NCBI RefSeq assembly: GCF_016907975.1
Contig: NZ_JAFBCY010000002.1
Coordinates: 1,054,001-1,118,000 of the forward strand
Direction of reading: 5' to 3'
Length of the DNA: 64,000 nt
From: Methylopila capsulata
Lineage (GTDB): Bacteria; Pseudomonadota; Alphaproteobacteria; Rhizobiales; Methylopilaceae
Under the pieces are notes generated by a model. It searched no databases. It had not been told where the DNA came from and worked only from the letters and a program-made list of their open reading frames with translations. Positions 33,147 through 42,161 of this stretch are shown here, in pieces; the stretch's first letter is position 1, and each line of letters starts with the position of its first letter. The position numbers were made by a program, and so were the translations under genes.

Positions 33147-33929
33147 TCAGGCGCGCTTCAGCGTCGCCGCCACGGCGCGGGCGAGGGCGTTGTAATCGCC
33201 GTCGAAATGATGGCCGCCCGCCGTCTCGATCAACCGCACGCGCGACGAGTCGAGCGACGGGCATAGCGTGCGGCCCTCCGCCTGCTCCTCTTCGCCATAG
33301 ACGCAGACGATCGCCGGTCGCTCCGCGGCCTGCGCGACGCGCGCGACCTCGGCCGCCGTCGACTGCGGGTAGCCGTCGATCTGCGCGACGATCTTGGCGA
33401 CGCCCATCGCGAGATCCGCGGTGCGTGACAGGCCGAGCATGGCGACGGTGCGCACCGCGGCCCGGTCGGCCGGCGGAAGGCGGTTGTAGGCCACAGGGAC
33501 CGTGTCGGCGCCGAAGGAGTAGCCGACAAGCGCTACGTCCTGGACGCCCCAGACCCGGCGGGCGGCTTCGATCATGCGGCCGACGTCGGCGCCCACCTCG
33601 TCCGGGGAGCGCGGCGCGAGGAAGTAGCGCAGACTGTCCATCCCGAGCGTGGCGACGCCTTCGGCCGCGAAGCCGGCGGCGAGCTTCCGGTCGAGCTCGG
33701 CCCAGCCGCCGCTGCCGGTGATCAGCACCACCGCCGCCCGCGGCGGACCGGCGCGCGGCGCGACGGCGACGACGGGCAGGTCCGCGATCTCCGGCAGCGT
33801 CTCGCCGGGGGGCAGCGCCGCCCGCGCGAAGCCGGGAAACCAGTGGTGAAAAGTTCGGGCGAGCGCCGGCGTCGCCGCGAGGAGGACGCCGGCGAAGGCG
33901 AGGCTGGTCAGCACGCGGCGCGGCGTCAT
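33147..33929 (-). CDS. AcvB/VirJ-family alpha/beta hydrolase, secreted
   Basis: 260 residues. A signal peptide (VLTSLAFAGVLLAATPALA) precedes a single VirJ domain: VVLITGSGGWAELDRKLAAG, LGMDSLRYFLAPRSPDEVG, nucleophile elbow VALVGYSFGADTVP with Ser138, and a final GGHHFDGDYNALA with the catalytic His. AcvB/VirJ proteins of Agrobacterium act in the periplasm, and AcvB hydrolyses lysyl-phosphatidylglycerol; here only the catalytic VirJ half is present and no lpiA is adjacent. Lipid amino-acid hydrolysis is therefore an inference. Confidence 0.85.
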   Translation of the reverse strand: MTPRRVLTSLAFAGVLLAATPALARTFHHWFPGFARAALPPGETLPEIADLPVVAVAPRAGPPRAAVVLITGSGGWAELDRKLAAGFAAEGVATLGMDSLRYFLAPRSPDEVGADVGRMIEAARRVWGVQDVALVGYSFGADTVPVAYNRLPPADRAAVRTVAMLGLSRTADLAMGVAKIVAQIDGYPQSTAAEVARVAQAAERPAIVCVYGEEEQAEGRTLCPSLDSSRVRLIETAGGHHFDGDYNALARAVAATLKRA

Positions 33930-34003
33930 CGGCGAGGTCCCGCAGACGGTTCGGAGGCTCGACGTCGCGCGCGGATTGCGGCGCGATCAGGGCCGCGATC
34001 CGT

Positions 34004-34501
34004 TCACTTTGGCAGGGCTGTCACCGCGATCCCAAGGGTGCGCGACGGCGAGCCGCTGATCTGGATCGTCGCGGGTCCGTCCTGGAGCTGGAACCGCACG
34101 GATTTGCGCGCGCCCTCGCAGTCGAGCACGCCGGAGAATCCAACCTCGTCCAGCAACCGGCCGGCCTGCGCCGCGTCGATCCAGACCCGCTCCGTCGTGG
34201 TGATCTGGTAGAGGCCGGTCCTGGCCTCGAAGCGTAGCACGCCGGCGGGAGCCGAGGGCGCCGCCGGCTTGCCTGGGGGCAATTCGAAGCCCGCCTTGGC
34301 GGCGTCGGTGAGCACGAGGCGCACGGCGGCGGGTCGCGGGAGATCCAGCCGCGCGCCGCTCTCGGCCATGGGAGCGGCGGCCAGCAGGGCTTTGTCCGGC
34401 TCGATCGGCCAGGCGAAAGCGCCGCAGCCGCCGGTCTCGGCGGCGAGCGCCGGCGCCGCAGCGAGAGCGAGGAGAACGACGGCCGTCGCGAGCCTGATCA
34501 T
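34004..34501 (-). CDS. Secreted protein of unknown function, coupled to molbindin
   Basis: 165 residues with a clear signal peptide (MIRLATAVVLLALAAAPALA, cut before AETGG). The mature part is beta-rich: ESGARLDLPRPAAVRLVLTD, VLRFEARTGLYQITTTERVW, then IQISGSPSRTLGIAVTALP. Two Cys (GGCGAF and LDCEGA) could form one disulfide. Family not recognised. The ATG overlaps the stop of the molbindin gene (ATGA), so it is translationally coupled to it; a link to molybdate or another oxyanion is suggested only by that context. Confidence 0.75.
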   Translation of the reverse strand: MIRLATAVVLLALAAAPALAAETGGCGAFAWPIEPDKALLAAAPMAESGARLDLPRPAAVRLVLTDAAKAGFELPPGKPAAPSAPAGVLRFEARTGLYQITTTERVWIDAAQAGRLLDEVGFSGVLDCEGARKSVRFQLQDGPATIQISGSPSRTLGIAVTALPK

Positions 34502-34704
34502 TCGACGGCGACCAGCACGTCGGAGGCCTTGATCACCACGTAGGCCTCGGAGTCGACCACGAGGCCGAGATCGTCCACGGCGGCGTTGGTGATCGAGGAC
34601 GTCACCACCTGCCCGCCGATGTCGACCTTCACATGCGCGGTCGTCGCGCCTTTGGTGACCTCGACGACCTTGCCCTTGAACTGGTTGCGAGCGCTGATCT
34701 TCAT
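34498..34704 (-). CDS. mop: Molbindin (Mop/TOBE single-domain molybdate-binding protein)
   Basis: 68 residues, a single TOBE/Mop domain: MKISARNQFKGKVVEVTKGA, TTAHVKVDIGGQ, VVTSSITNAAVDDLGL, SEAYVVIKASDVLVAVE. Molbindins form hexamers that store or buffer molybdate in the cytoplasm. ATG 34704 has an AAGGA Shine-Dalgarno. No modABC or other molybdopterin gene is adjacent, although a MoeB-like gene lies at 9410. Confidence 0.92.
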   Translation of the reverse strand: MKISARNQFKGKVVEVTKGATTAHVKVDIGGQVVTSSITNAAVDDLGLVVDSEAYVVIKASDVLVAVE

Positions 34705-34828
34705 GGGCGCGTTCCTTCGCTGGCCGGTCGGCCGCAGCCGCCGGCGCATGGTGACGGGACGAGCGACGTCGCCGCTGGAATGAGCGGCGGAAAGGAAGGC
34801 GTCCAGCGACGCGGCCGGCGGGCGTCGT

Positions 34829-35635
34829 TCAGGGCGTCGCGGCGATCATCGTCCGCAGGAGCGCCCCCACCGGGTGGCCGGAGTCCAGCATGAGGCGGAG
34901 GCTGAGGGCAAGGGCCACGACGATGACGAGCGGGCGCACCAAGCCGACGCCGTGCTTCAGCGCGAGCCCGGCGCCGAGCCGTGCGCCGACCAGGGTTCCG
35001 GCCGACATGGCGAGGCCGGCCGACCACACCACATGGCCGGCGAAAATGAACACGATCAGCCCGGCGAGGTTGGACGAGAGGTTCAGCAGCTTGGTGCGCG
35101 CCACCGCCTTCACCGCGCCGAGGCCCGCCAGTCCCACGAGCCCGATCATGTAGAAGGCGCCCGCGCCGGGGCCGAACAGGCCGTCGTAGGCGCCGATGGG
35201 GGCGGCGACGCCGAGCGCGAAGGCGACGGGCCCCAGCCGCGCCCGACCATCGACGTCGGACAGCCGCGGACCGAAGGCGAAGTAGAGCGCGACCGCGATC
35301 AGCAGGAAGGGCAGGGCGGCGCGCATAAGCTCGACGGGCGCGAATGAGACCAGCGCCGCGCCTGCGACCGCCCCGGCGAAGGCTGCGGCCGCGAGGCTCC
35401 ACGTCGCCGGGGACCGCGCGTCCAGCATGCCGGCCTGGGCGAAGCGGGCGGTGGCGGCGGCGGTGCCGATCGCGCCCTGCAGCTTGTTGGTGGCGATGGC
35501 CGACACCGGGTCAAGACCGCCCAGCAGCAGCGTCGGCACGGTCACCAGCCCGCCGCCGCCGGCGATGGCGTCCACCACGCCGGCGAGCAGGCCCACCACG
35601 GCGAAGAGCGCGAGAATTTCGAAGGGGAGATCCAA
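34829..35635 (-). CDS. TauE/SafE-family membrane exporter
   Basis: 268 residues with about eight membrane helices. The N-terminal AGVVDAIAGGGGLVTVPTLL and SAIATNKLQGAIGTAAATAR are the TauE/SafE signature; the second-half repeat is GAYDGLFGPGAGAFYMIGLV. Members export sulfite, sulfoacetate or related organosulfonates. The start is TTG at 35635, giving the family-typical LDLPFEILALFAVV. No sulfonate metabolic genes are next to it, so the substrate is open. Confidence 0.9.
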   Translation of the reverse strand: MDLPFEILALFAVVGLLAGVVDAIAGGGGLVTVPTLLLGGLDPVSAIATNKLQGAIGTAAATARFAQAGMLDARSPATWSLAAAAFAGAVAGAALVSFAPVELMRAALPFLLIAVALYFAFGPRLSDVDGRARLGPVAFALGVAAPIGAYDGLFGPGAGAFYMIGLVGLAGLGAVKAVARTKLLNLSSNLAGLIVFIFAGHVVWSAGLAMSAGTLVGARLGAGLALKHGVGLVRPLVIVVALALSLRLMLDSGHPVGALLRTMIAATP

Positions 35636-35661
35636 GGAGTTGCGCCGAAACGAAGGACAGG

Positions 35662-35770
35662 CGTCATCCCGGCCGAGCGGAGCGAGAGCCGGGATGACGG
35701 GAGGGGAATGAGGAAAAGGCGATGCGTCTGACGACGATCCCGGCGCGGCCTGCGGCCGCCCGGGATGACG
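35662..35770. repeat. CGTCATCCCGG-type palindromic repeat
   Basis: Two units. 35662-35699: CGTCATCCCGGC-CGAGCGGAGCGAGA-GCCGGGATGACG, a clean hairpin. 35733-35770: ACGATCCCGGCGCGGCC-TGCG-GCCGCCCGGGATGACG, a second hairpin. A match to 30959-31063. It lies between enoyl-CoA hydratase and the TauE-type gene. Confidence 0.82.
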
Positions 35771-35791
35771 CGGAAGTCGGGTCGGCGAGGT

Positions 35792-36574
35792 TTACCTGTT
35801 CTTGAACGCCGGCTTCCGCTTTTCCACGAAGGCGGCCATGCCTTCGGTCTGGTCGTCGGTCGCGAACAGCGCCTGGAAGGCGCGGCGCTCAAAGCGCACG
35901 CCCTCGGCGAGGCTCGCCTCCTGCGCCACGTTCACCGCCTCCTTGGCGGCAAGCACGGCGACGCGCGAGAACGAGGCGATCTTAGCCGCCGCCTCCACCG
36001 CCTCGTCCACCAGCCGTTCGGGCGCGACGACCCGGGCGACGAGTCCGGCGCGCTCGGCCTCAGTTGCGTCCATCATCCGGCCGGTGAGGATCAGGTCCAT
36101 GGCCTTGGCCTTGCCGACGGCCCGCGTCAGCCGCTGGGTGCCGCCGAAGCCGGGAATGATGGCGAGGGTGATCTCGGGCTGGCCGAACTTGGCGGTGTCG
36201 GCGGCGAAGATCACGTCGCACATCATGGCGAGTTCGCAGCCGCCGCCGAGCGCGTAGCCCGCGACCGCCGCGATCGAGGGCTTGCGGCAGGAGGTGATCC
36301 GCCGCCAGCCCGCGCCGAAGTCCTCGAGGAAGGCCTCGGCGTAGGTCTTCTCGGCCATCTCCTTGATGTCGGCGCCCGCTGCGAACGCCTTCTCGCTCCC
36401 GGTCACGACCACCGCGCCCACCGCGTCGTCCGCCTCGAAGGCTTCGAAGGCGAGCGCCAGCTCCTCGATCAGCCGCGCGTTCAGCGCGTTCAGCGCCTTC
36501 GGCCGGTTGAGCGTGATCAGCCCCACAGCGCCGCGGGTCTCGACGAGCAGGGTTTCGTACGGAGCGTCGGTCAT
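35792..36574 (-). CDS. Enoyl-CoA hydratase
   Basis: 260 residues, crotonase fold. It hydrates trans-2-enoyl-CoA in fatty acid or amino acid breakdown. Oxyanion-hole segments [19 protein letters not shown] and [20 protein letters not shown] are intact, and the two catalytic Glu are in GGGCELAMM and [20 protein letters not shown]. It ends [13 protein letters not shown], typical of the short-chain mitochondrial-like (ECHS1) branch. The gene stands alone between two repeats. Confidence 0.93.
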   Translation of the reverse strand: MTDAPYETLLVETRGAVGLITLNRPKALNALNARLIEELALAFEAFEADDAVGAVVVTGSEKAFAAGADIKEMAEKTYAEAFLEDFGAGWRRITSCRKPSIAAVAGYALGGGCELAMMCDVIFAADTAKFGQPEITLAIIPGFGGTQRLTRAVGKAKAMDLILTGRMMDATEAERAGLVARVVAPERLVDEAVEAAAKIASFSRVAVLAAKEAVNVAQEASLAEGVRFERRAFQALFATDDQTEGMAAFVEKRKPAFKNR

Positions 36575-36634
36575 GGAGGCCCTCTGGAAGCAATGGCGGC
36601 GTTAGGCCGTGAAGGGAGCAAGTCCATTATAGCG

Positions 36635-36722
36635 CGTCATGGTCCGGCTTGACCGGACCATCCATGTCCGACGTGGCGCTCGACGTCGACGATGGGTCCT
36701 CCGGTCGAGCCGGAGCACGACG
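36635..36722. repeat. CGTCAT...GACGACG intergenic repeat (best-preserved copy)
   Basis: CGTCATGGTCCGGC-TTGACC-GGACCATCCATG, then CGACGTGGCGCTCGACGTCG, then ATGGGTCCTCCGGTCGAG-CCGGAGCACGACG. Each end folds into a hairpin. It lies between mutM and the enoyl-CoA hydratase gene. Confidence 0.82.
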
Positions 36723-36742
36723 CGCGTGGAGCCCCCGATCGG

Positions 36743-37606
36743 TTACTTCTGGCACTGCGCGCAGAAGAACGTCGAGCGTCCCGTCTGCACGATGCGCTGG
36801 ACCACGCCGCGGCAGCCCGGCGTCGGGCAGGGCTCGCCTTCGCGGTCGTAGACGCGGAAGGAGTGCTGGAAGTAGCCGAGCGCGCCGTCGGCGTGGGCGA
36901 AGTCGCGCAGCGTCGAGCCGCCGGCGGCGATGGCCTCCTCCAGCACCGTGCGGATCGCCTCGGCGAGGAGATTGGCCTTCCTGATCGTCAGCGTCCCCGC
37001 GGCGCGGGTCGGCGACAGCTTCGCCCGGTGCAGCGCCTCGCAGACATAGATGTTGCCGAGGCCCGCGATCAGCCGCTGGTCGAGCAGCGCGGCCTTGAGG
37101 CTCGTCTGCTTGGCCCCGAACAGGCGGAGCAACAGGGCGCCGTCGAGCGCGTTGCCCAGCGGTTCGATCCCGACATGGCGGAACAGCGGGTGCGCCTCGA
37201 GGGTCGCGCGCGGCGACAGCGTCATGAAGCCGAAGCGGCGGGGGTCGTTGTAGGTCACCGTGGCGCCGCCCTCGAAGGCGAACTCCACGTGGTCGTGGGT
37301 CGCGGCCTTGGAGCGCGGATGGTGGAAGGCGCCCGGCGCGACCTCCGCTTCGGGAAGAAGAATGCGGAACGAGCCTGACATGCCGAGGTGCATCACCAGG
37401 ACCTCACCGTCGTCGAGGTCGGCCAGCAGGTATTTCGCCCGGCGTCCCAGCGACGTGACGGTGCGGTCCTTGAGCCTCGCCGCGAACCGTTCGGGAAAGG
37501 GAAAGCGCAGGTCGGGCCTGCGCGCGTCCACGTTCAGGATGCGGCGGCCTTCCATGACCGGCGCGAGCCCCCGGCGGACGGTCTCGACCTCGGGAAGCTC
37601 AGGCAT
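36743..37606 (-). CDS. mutM: Formamidopyrimidine-DNA glycosylase
   Basis: 287 residues. It excises 8-oxoguanine and Fapy lesions and nicks the strand. Catalytic Pro1-Glu2 are in [14 protein letters not shown]. The beta-hairpin Lys lies in [20 protein letters not shown], the helix-two-turn-helix in [20 protein letters not shown], and the zinc finger CPTPGC with FFCAQC closes the protein. Monocistronic. Between it and tyrA there is a 144-bp inverted repeat. Confidence 0.97.
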   Translation of the reverse strand: MPELPEVETVRRGLAPVMEGRRILNVDARRPDLRFPFPERFAARLKDRTVTSLGRRAKYLLADLDDGEVLVMHLGMSGSFRILLPEAEVAPGAFHHPRSKAATHDHVEFAFEGGATVTYNDPRRFGFMTLSPRATLEAHPLFRHVGIEPLGNALDGALLLRLFGAKQTSLKAALLDQRLIAGLGNIYVCEALHRAKLSPTRAAGTLTIRKANLLAEAIRTVLEEAIAAGGSTLRDFAHADGALGYFQHSFRVYDREGEPCPTPGCRGVVQRIVQTGRSTFFCAQCQK

Positions 37607-37661
37607 CGGCGCGCTCCGGAGCGCGCCCGGAGGCCGGACGCTCCCTCACCCGCCGCTGCGG

Positions 37662-37804
37662 CTCTCCCCTCCCCCTTGCGGGGAGGGCCGGGGGTGGGGG
37701 TGGTTCAGGATGGATCGCTCGGCGGCCCACAGCGCTGCTCGCAAGATCGAGGCGCCAGATCCTGCGCGACCCCCACCCCGGCCCTCCCCGCGAGGGGGAG
37801 GGGG
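37662..37804. repeat. Long inverted repeat with 36-38 bp arms
   Basis: Left arm 37662-37699 (CTCCCCTCCCCCTTGCGGGG, then AGGGCCGGGGGTGGGGGT), right arm 37767-37804 is its near reverse complement (ACCCCCACCCCGGCCCTCCC, then CGCGAGGGGGAGGGGGAAG). The spacer is 67 bases. Each arm also contains a small CCCC-TTGC-GGGG or CCCCGCGAGGGG hairpin. It is an intergenic repeat type known from many GC-rich alphaproteobacteria. Confidence 0.82.
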
Positions 37805-37837
37805 AAGAGGCGCCGCCAGGCCCCAGCCGGCCACCCC

Positions 37838-38773
37838 TCAGTCCTTCGCGGGCGCTGTCGCCCTGCGGCCGAAGTCGGGGGCGGCGGTGTCCTGGCCCTG
37901 CTCGACGATCGAGCGGCGGATGGCGCGGGTGCGGGTGAACAGATTGAACAGCGCGTCGCCCTCGCCCCAGCGGATCGCGCGCTGCAGCGCCGTGAGGTCT
38001 TCCGTGAAGCGGCCGAGCACCTCCAGCACAGCCTCTCGGTTGTTGAGGAACACGTCGCGCCACATGGTCGGGTCGGAGGAGGCGATGCGCGTGAAGTCGC
38101 GGAAGCCGGAGGCCGAGTACTTGATCACCTCCTGCTGGGTCACCTCCTCGAGGTCCGCGGCCGTTCCGACGATGTTATAGGCGATCAGGTGCGGCACGTG
38201 GCTGACGATGGCGAAGACCAGGTCGTGATGCTCCACCGACATGGTGTCGACCATCGCGCCCATGCCTTCCCAGAAGGCGCCGAGCCGCGCCACGTCGCTG
38301 GCATCGGCCGGCGACAGCGGCGTGAGGATCGCCCAGCGCCCGCGAAACAGCTCGGCGAAGCCGGCGTCCGGGCCGGAATCCTCGGTGCCGGCGATCGGAT
38401 GGGCGGGCACGAAGGTGGCGTAGGGCGGCACGTGGGGCGCCATGTCACGCACCACAGCGCCCTTCACCGAGCCGACGTCGGAGAGGATCGCGCCAGGCTT
38501 GAGCCGCGCCCCGATCTCGGCCGCGACGGCGCCGCAGGCGCCGACGGGCGTGCAGACGATGACAAGGTCCGCGTCTTCGGCCGCCTCCGCCGCGGTCTCC
38601 GCGACGACGTCGGCGATGCCGAGTTCGGCGACGCGGGCGCGCACCGCCGGGTCCCGGTCGACGGCGACGAGCGTTCCGACGAGGCCGCCTGCCTTCGCCG
38701 CGCGGGCGATCGAGGAGCCGATCAGGCCGAGGCCGATGATCGCGACCCGGTCGAACAGAGGCGCGTCAGCCAC
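37838..38773 (-). CDS. tyrA: Prephenate/arogenate dehydrogenase
   Basis: 311 residues. It decarboxylates prephenate (or arogenate) with NAD(P)+ on the way to tyrosine. The Rossmann motif is [36 protein letters not shown] and the catalytic His in [18 protein letters not shown] are present. The C-terminal helical dimer domain follows ([15 protein letters not shown]). Its ATG overlaps the end of hisC by 8 bp, so the two are translationally coupled. Confidence 0.94.
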   Translation of the reverse strand: MADAPLFDRVAIIGLGLIGSSIARAAKAGGLVGTLVAVDRDPAVRARVAELGIADVVAETAAEAAEDADLVIVCTPVGACGAVAAEIGARLKPGAILSDVGSVKGAVVRDMAPHVPPYATFVPAHPIAGTEDSGPDAGFAELFRGRWAILTPLSPADASDVARLGAFWEGMGAMVDTMSVEHHDLVFAIVSHVPHLIAYNIVGTAADLEEVTQQEVIKYSASGFRDFTRIASSDPTMWRDVFLNNREAVLEVLGRFTEDLTALQRAIRWGEGDALFNLFTRTRAIRRSIVEQGQDTAAPDFGRRATAPAKD

Positions 38774-39902
38774 GGGCGTCGGCCGAAAGGAAAGCCTTCA
38801 GCCCGTCGAGCACGGCGCGATTCGCCTCCTCCGAGCCGATCGACAGCCGCAGCGCGTGCGGCAGGCCATAGGAGGAGACCGCGCGCAGGATCACGCCGCG
38901 GGCGGTGAGGAAGGCGTCGGCCTCCGCCGCGGTGCGGCCCGGCGTCTCGGGGAAATGCACCAGCACGAAGTTCGCGACGCTCGGCGTGACTTCGAGACCG
39001 AGCGCGCGGATCTCTCCCGTCAGCGTCGCCAGCCAACGGGCGTTGTGGTCAACGGAGGCGTCCAGATGTGCGCGGTCGGCGATCGCCGCCGCGCCGGCCG
39101 CGATCGCCGGCGCCGACAGGTTGAACGGCCCGCGGATGCGGTTGAGCACGTCAACCACGGGCGCCGGGCCGTACATCCAGCCGATGCGCAGCGCCGCGAG
39201 GCCGTGCACCTTCGAGAAGGTGCGCGTCATCACCACGTTCTCGGAGCCGCTGACGAGCTCGATCCCGGCGGCGTAGTCGTTCGCGCGGACATATTCCGCG
39301 TAGGCCGCGTCGAGCACCAGCAGCACGTCGCCCGGCAGGTTCGCGTGGAGCCGCTTCACCTCGTCGAACGGCAGGTAGGTGCCGGTCGGGTTGTTCGGGT
39401 TCGCCAGATAGACGATGCGCGTGCGCTCGGTGACGCAGGCGAGGATGGCGTCGACGTCTGCCGTCAGGTTGGTCTCGGGCGCGACCACGGGAACGCCGCC
39501 GGCGGCGAGGATCGCGATCCGGTAGACGAGGAAGCCGTGCTCGGTGAAGACGCCCTCGTCGCCCGGGGCGAGGTAGCCGTAGGCCAGCAGCGACAGGATC
39601 TCGTCGGAGCCCGCGCCGCAGACGATGCGCGCCGGATCGAGCCCATAGGCGCGGCCGATCGCTTCGCGCAGGGCGGTGGAGGAGCCGTCCGGGTAGATCT
39701 CGAGATGGCCGGCCGCGTCCCGGAACGCCTCGATCGCACGCGGGCTCGCGCCGAGCGGCGTCTCGTTGGACGAGAGCTTGTGGAGCTTCACGCCCGCCGG
39801 CGCTTTGCTCTTGCCGGGCACATAGGCCTCGATCGCGAGCGCGCCCGCGCGGGGCGTCGGGCGATCGGCAGGGGTGAGGGCGGCGGGAGACGCGGACGTC
39901 AT
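38766..39902 (-). CDS. hisC: Histidinol-phosphate aminotransferase
   Basis: 378 residues from ATG 39902; a start at 39953 would overlap the chorismate mutase gene by 26 bp and neither has a strong Shine-Dalgarno. A class II-fold aminotransferase: [55 protein letters not shown]-Lys in [20 protein letters not shown]. The operon context (chorismate mutase before, tyrA after) suggests it also serves as an aromatic aminotransferase, as this family does in many bacteria. Confidence 0.93.
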   Translation of the reverse strand: MTSASPAALTPADRPTPRAGALAIEAYVPGKSKAPAGVKLHKLSSNETPLGASPRAIEAFRDAAGHLEIYPDGSSTALREAIGRAYGLDPARIVCGAGSDEILSLLAYGYLAPGDEGVFTEHGFLVYRIAILAAGGVPVVAPETNLTADVDAILACVTERTRIVYLANPNNPTGTYLPFDEVKRLHANLPGDVLLVLDAAYAEYVRANDYAAGIELVSGSENVVMTRTFSKVHGLAALRIGWMYGPAPVVDVLNRIRGPFNLSAPAIAAGAAAIADRAHLDASVDHNARWLATLTGEIRALGLEVTPSVANFVLVHFPETPGRTAAEADAFLTARGVILRAVSSYGLPHALRLSIGSEEANRAVLDGLKAFLSADARG

Positions 39903-39927
39903 CGGGAACGGCTTTCGTGAAACGGGA

Positions 39928-40695
39928 TCAGCGTGCCGCGGCCGGCTGCGCATAGCCGCCGAGCGGAAGGGCGTTCGGCGCGGGAGCCTCCGCGCCGGGA
40001 ACGGCGACGAGCCGGTTGCGGACGCCGTTGCGCGTCACCCCGGCCAGAATCTCGACCTTGGAGCCGAGGTGGAGGTCCCCGTCGTCATGCACCGCCCAGA
40101 CGGACACCTCGCTCGTGCTCCCCGGCCCAAGAGGCCGGGCGATCACAAGCGCGGGGGTCGAGGCGGGATGGCCCTCCGCCGGTAGGAAGGGAAGGCGCGC
40201 CATGACCTGCGGTCCCTCGCCGCCGAGCGCGTCCCACCAGGCGCCGGCAGGCTGCGGCTCCAGGCGGACGAGCCCAAGGTCGCCGGTCGAGGCGCGCACT
40301 GCCTCCACCACGCGGCCCGGTATGGCGTGGCCTTCCAGCGGCACGTCGAAGCCCACGTGGAAACGGGCGAGGTCATGCATCGCAAGCGCCTCGGGACCCT
40401 GCTCCACATGCAGCGTGAACGGCGCCTGCACGTGGGTGAAGGTCGCGATGATGGTGCGCCACAGATGCTCGGCGGTCGCGAGCGGCAGGCGGCCCTCATG
40501 CCGGTCCGCGATCCGCCGCATCATGTCCGCCTCGCGTCCCGGCCGGAACGCCGAGCCCGTCTGCGAGGTGCGCTTGATGGCGATCAGGCGGTCGATGACC
40601 GCGCCGCGCTCCATCAGCAGACGATGCATGGCCTCGTCGATCCGGTCGATCTCACGGCGGATGTCGGTCAGCGGATCGGGGGTCGCGTCGTTCAT
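39928..40695 (-). CDS. Chorismate mutase (AroQ type) with C-terminal extension
   Basis: 255 residues from ATG 40695. Residues about 5-95 are a type II chorismate mutase helix bundle: [48 protein letters not shown]. It turns chorismate into prephenate. The remaining ~160 residues (from [20 protein letters not shown]) form a domain I do not recognise; there is no prephenate dehydratase or dehydrogenase motif. First gene of the chorismate mutase-hisC-tyrA operon. The separate pheA at 59039 has no mutase domain, so this enzyme may feed both branches. Confidence 0.88.
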   Translation of the reverse strand: MNDATPDPLTDIRREIDRIDEAMHRLLMERGAVIDRLIAIKRTSQTGSAFRPGREADMMRRIADRHEGRLPLATAEHLWRTIIATFTHVQAPFTLHVEQGPEALAMHDLARFHVGFDVPLEGHAIPGRVVEAVRASTGDLGLVRLEPQPAGAWWDALGGEGPQVMARLPFLPAEGHPASTPALVIARPLGPGSTSEVSVWAVHDDGDLHLGSKVEILAGVTRNGVRNRLVAVPGAEAPAPNALPLGGYAQPAAAR

Positions 40696-40810
40696 GGCGG
40701 CGTCTTCGGCTCGGCCGGCAGACCTCTCGCCCGCGGCGGCCCCTTCATAGACGAGCCGGGCCGCGAGGCAAACCATGCGACGTCGCGGCTGGGCTCTGCC
40801 CGCTGCGTGA

Positions 40811-40906
40811 TTCGAGACGCCTGCCTGCGGCAGGCTCCTCAGCATGAGGGGACCTGAGCTTTCTCCGACGTCCTCATGCTAAGGAGGCCCGGGGGCGGTC
40901 TCGAAG
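40811..40906. repeat. TTCGAGACGC...GGTCTCGAAG intergenic repeat
   Basis: Outer arms TTCGAGACGCC and GGCGGTCTCGAA are inverted. Inner arms CTCCTCAGCATGAGGG and CGTCCTCATGCTAAGGAG are also inverted. It lies between the NAGGN peptidase gene and the chorismate mutase operon. A repeat of this form is widespread in Hyphomicrobiales genomes, by recollection. Confidence 0.8.
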
Positions 40907-40943
40907 CGCGCACTCGATCACCGCCGCCTCAGCGGCCGAGACC

Positions 40944-42104
40944 TCACCCCTCCGCGGGCAGCTGCTCGCCCGGCTCGATGTCGGGCTCGGCCGGCTCGAT
41001 CGGCTGGTGCGGGAAGCCCTCGATGGAGCCGACGGCCTTGGCGTCGCGCTTGATGTCGATCGCGCTCGTCACATAGGCCGTCATCAGTTCGGCCAGCGAG
41101 CGCAGCGCGTGCATGTGGATGCGCTCGTAGCCGTGGCTGGCGTCGATGCCGAAGGTGACCAGCGCCGTCCGCACGTCGACGCCCGCCTCGATCGCCGAGG
41201 CGCTGTCGGAGCGGTAGTAGCGGAACACGTCGCGCTGGTGGCGGATGTCGTTGTCGCGCGCGAGCCGGATCAGCTCGTGGGTCAGGTGGTAGTCGAACGG
41301 GCCGGTCTGGTCGGCCATGGCGATGGTCACGCCGAACTCGTCCGACGCCTGCCCCGGCGCGGTGGTGCCGTTGTCGATCGTCACCATGGCGGCGACGTCG
41401 TGCGGGAGCACCGCCGAGGCGCCGACGCCGACCTCTTCGGCGATAGAGAAAATCCACCAAGTGTCGACCGCGGGCTTTTTGCCCGAATCGATCACCGCCT
41501 TCAGCGTGGCGAGCAGGATCGCGACGCCGGCCTTGTCGTCCAGGTGGCGCGAGACGATGAAGCCGTTCTCGAGAAACTCGGTCTCGGGATCGATCGCGAC
41601 CACGTCGCCGACGTGGAAGCCGAGCCGGTTGAGGTCCGGCACATCGCGCACCAGCGCGTCCACCCGCACTTCGACGTAGGGCCAGCCGGTCGGCTGGGTG
41701 TCGATCTCGTCGGCGTAGGTGTGGCCCGACGCCTTCAGCGGCAGGATGGAGCCGCGGTAGGCGCCGGCTTCGGTGAAGATCGTGCAGCGCGCGCCTTCCG
41801 CGAAGCGGGCGGACCAGCTGCCGATCGGCACCAGTTCAAGCCGTCCGTTCGGCTTGAGGTACTTCACCTGTGCGCCCAGCGTGTCGAGATGGGCGATCAG
41901 CGCGCGGGAGGGATCCTTCGCCCGGCCCTTCAGCCGGGCGCGGATGGCGCCGCGGCGCGTGACTTCAGGTTCGACGCCGAGCCGCTGCAGTTCGTCGACC
42001 ACCGCGTGGGTGATGGTGTCGGTGAAGCCCGACGGGCTCGGGATCTTGAGCAGGGCTTTGAGCTGGTCGCCCAGGTAGTCGATGTCGACGTCGAGACGCG
42101 GCAT
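40944..42104 (-). CDS. NAGGN-system M42-type peptidase
   Basis: 386 residues. An M42/M20-like metallopeptidase with LIAHLDTLGAQVKYLKPNG, SRHLDDKAGVAILLATLKAV (metal-bridging Asp), SIAEEVGVGASAVLPHD (catalytic Glu pair) and GIDASHGYERIHMHAL. Its sequence fits the peptidase family (TIGR03106) always encoded with N-acetylglutaminylglutamine amide synthesis genes. It is the third gene of asnO-ngg-peptidase, 57 bp after ngg. Its exact role (turnover of the dipeptide, or glutamine supply) is not known. Confidence 0.9.
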   Translation of the reverse strand: MPRLDVDIDYLGDQLKALLKIPSPSGFTDTITHAVVDELQRLGVEPEVTRRGAIRARLKGRAKDPSRALIAHLDTLGAQVKYLKPNGRLELVPIGSWSARFAEGARCTIFTEAGAYRGSILPLKASGHTYADEIDTQPTGWPYVEVRVDALVRDVPDLNRLGFHVGDVVAIDPETEFLENGFIVSRHLDDKAGVAILLATLKAVIDSGKKPAVDTWWIFSIAEEVGVGASAVLPHDVAAMVTIDNGTTAPGQASDEFGVTIAMADQTGPFDYHLTHELIRLARDNDIRHQRDVFRYYRSDSASAIEAGVDVRTALVTFGIDASHGYERIHMHALRSLAELMTAYVTSAIDIKRDAKAVGSIEGFPHQPIEPAEPDIEPGEQLPAEG

Positions 42105-42161
42105 GGGGTCTCCGCGGTTGGGAGCGATTCGAGAGGCCTCAATACCACGAGCTGACGGCCG

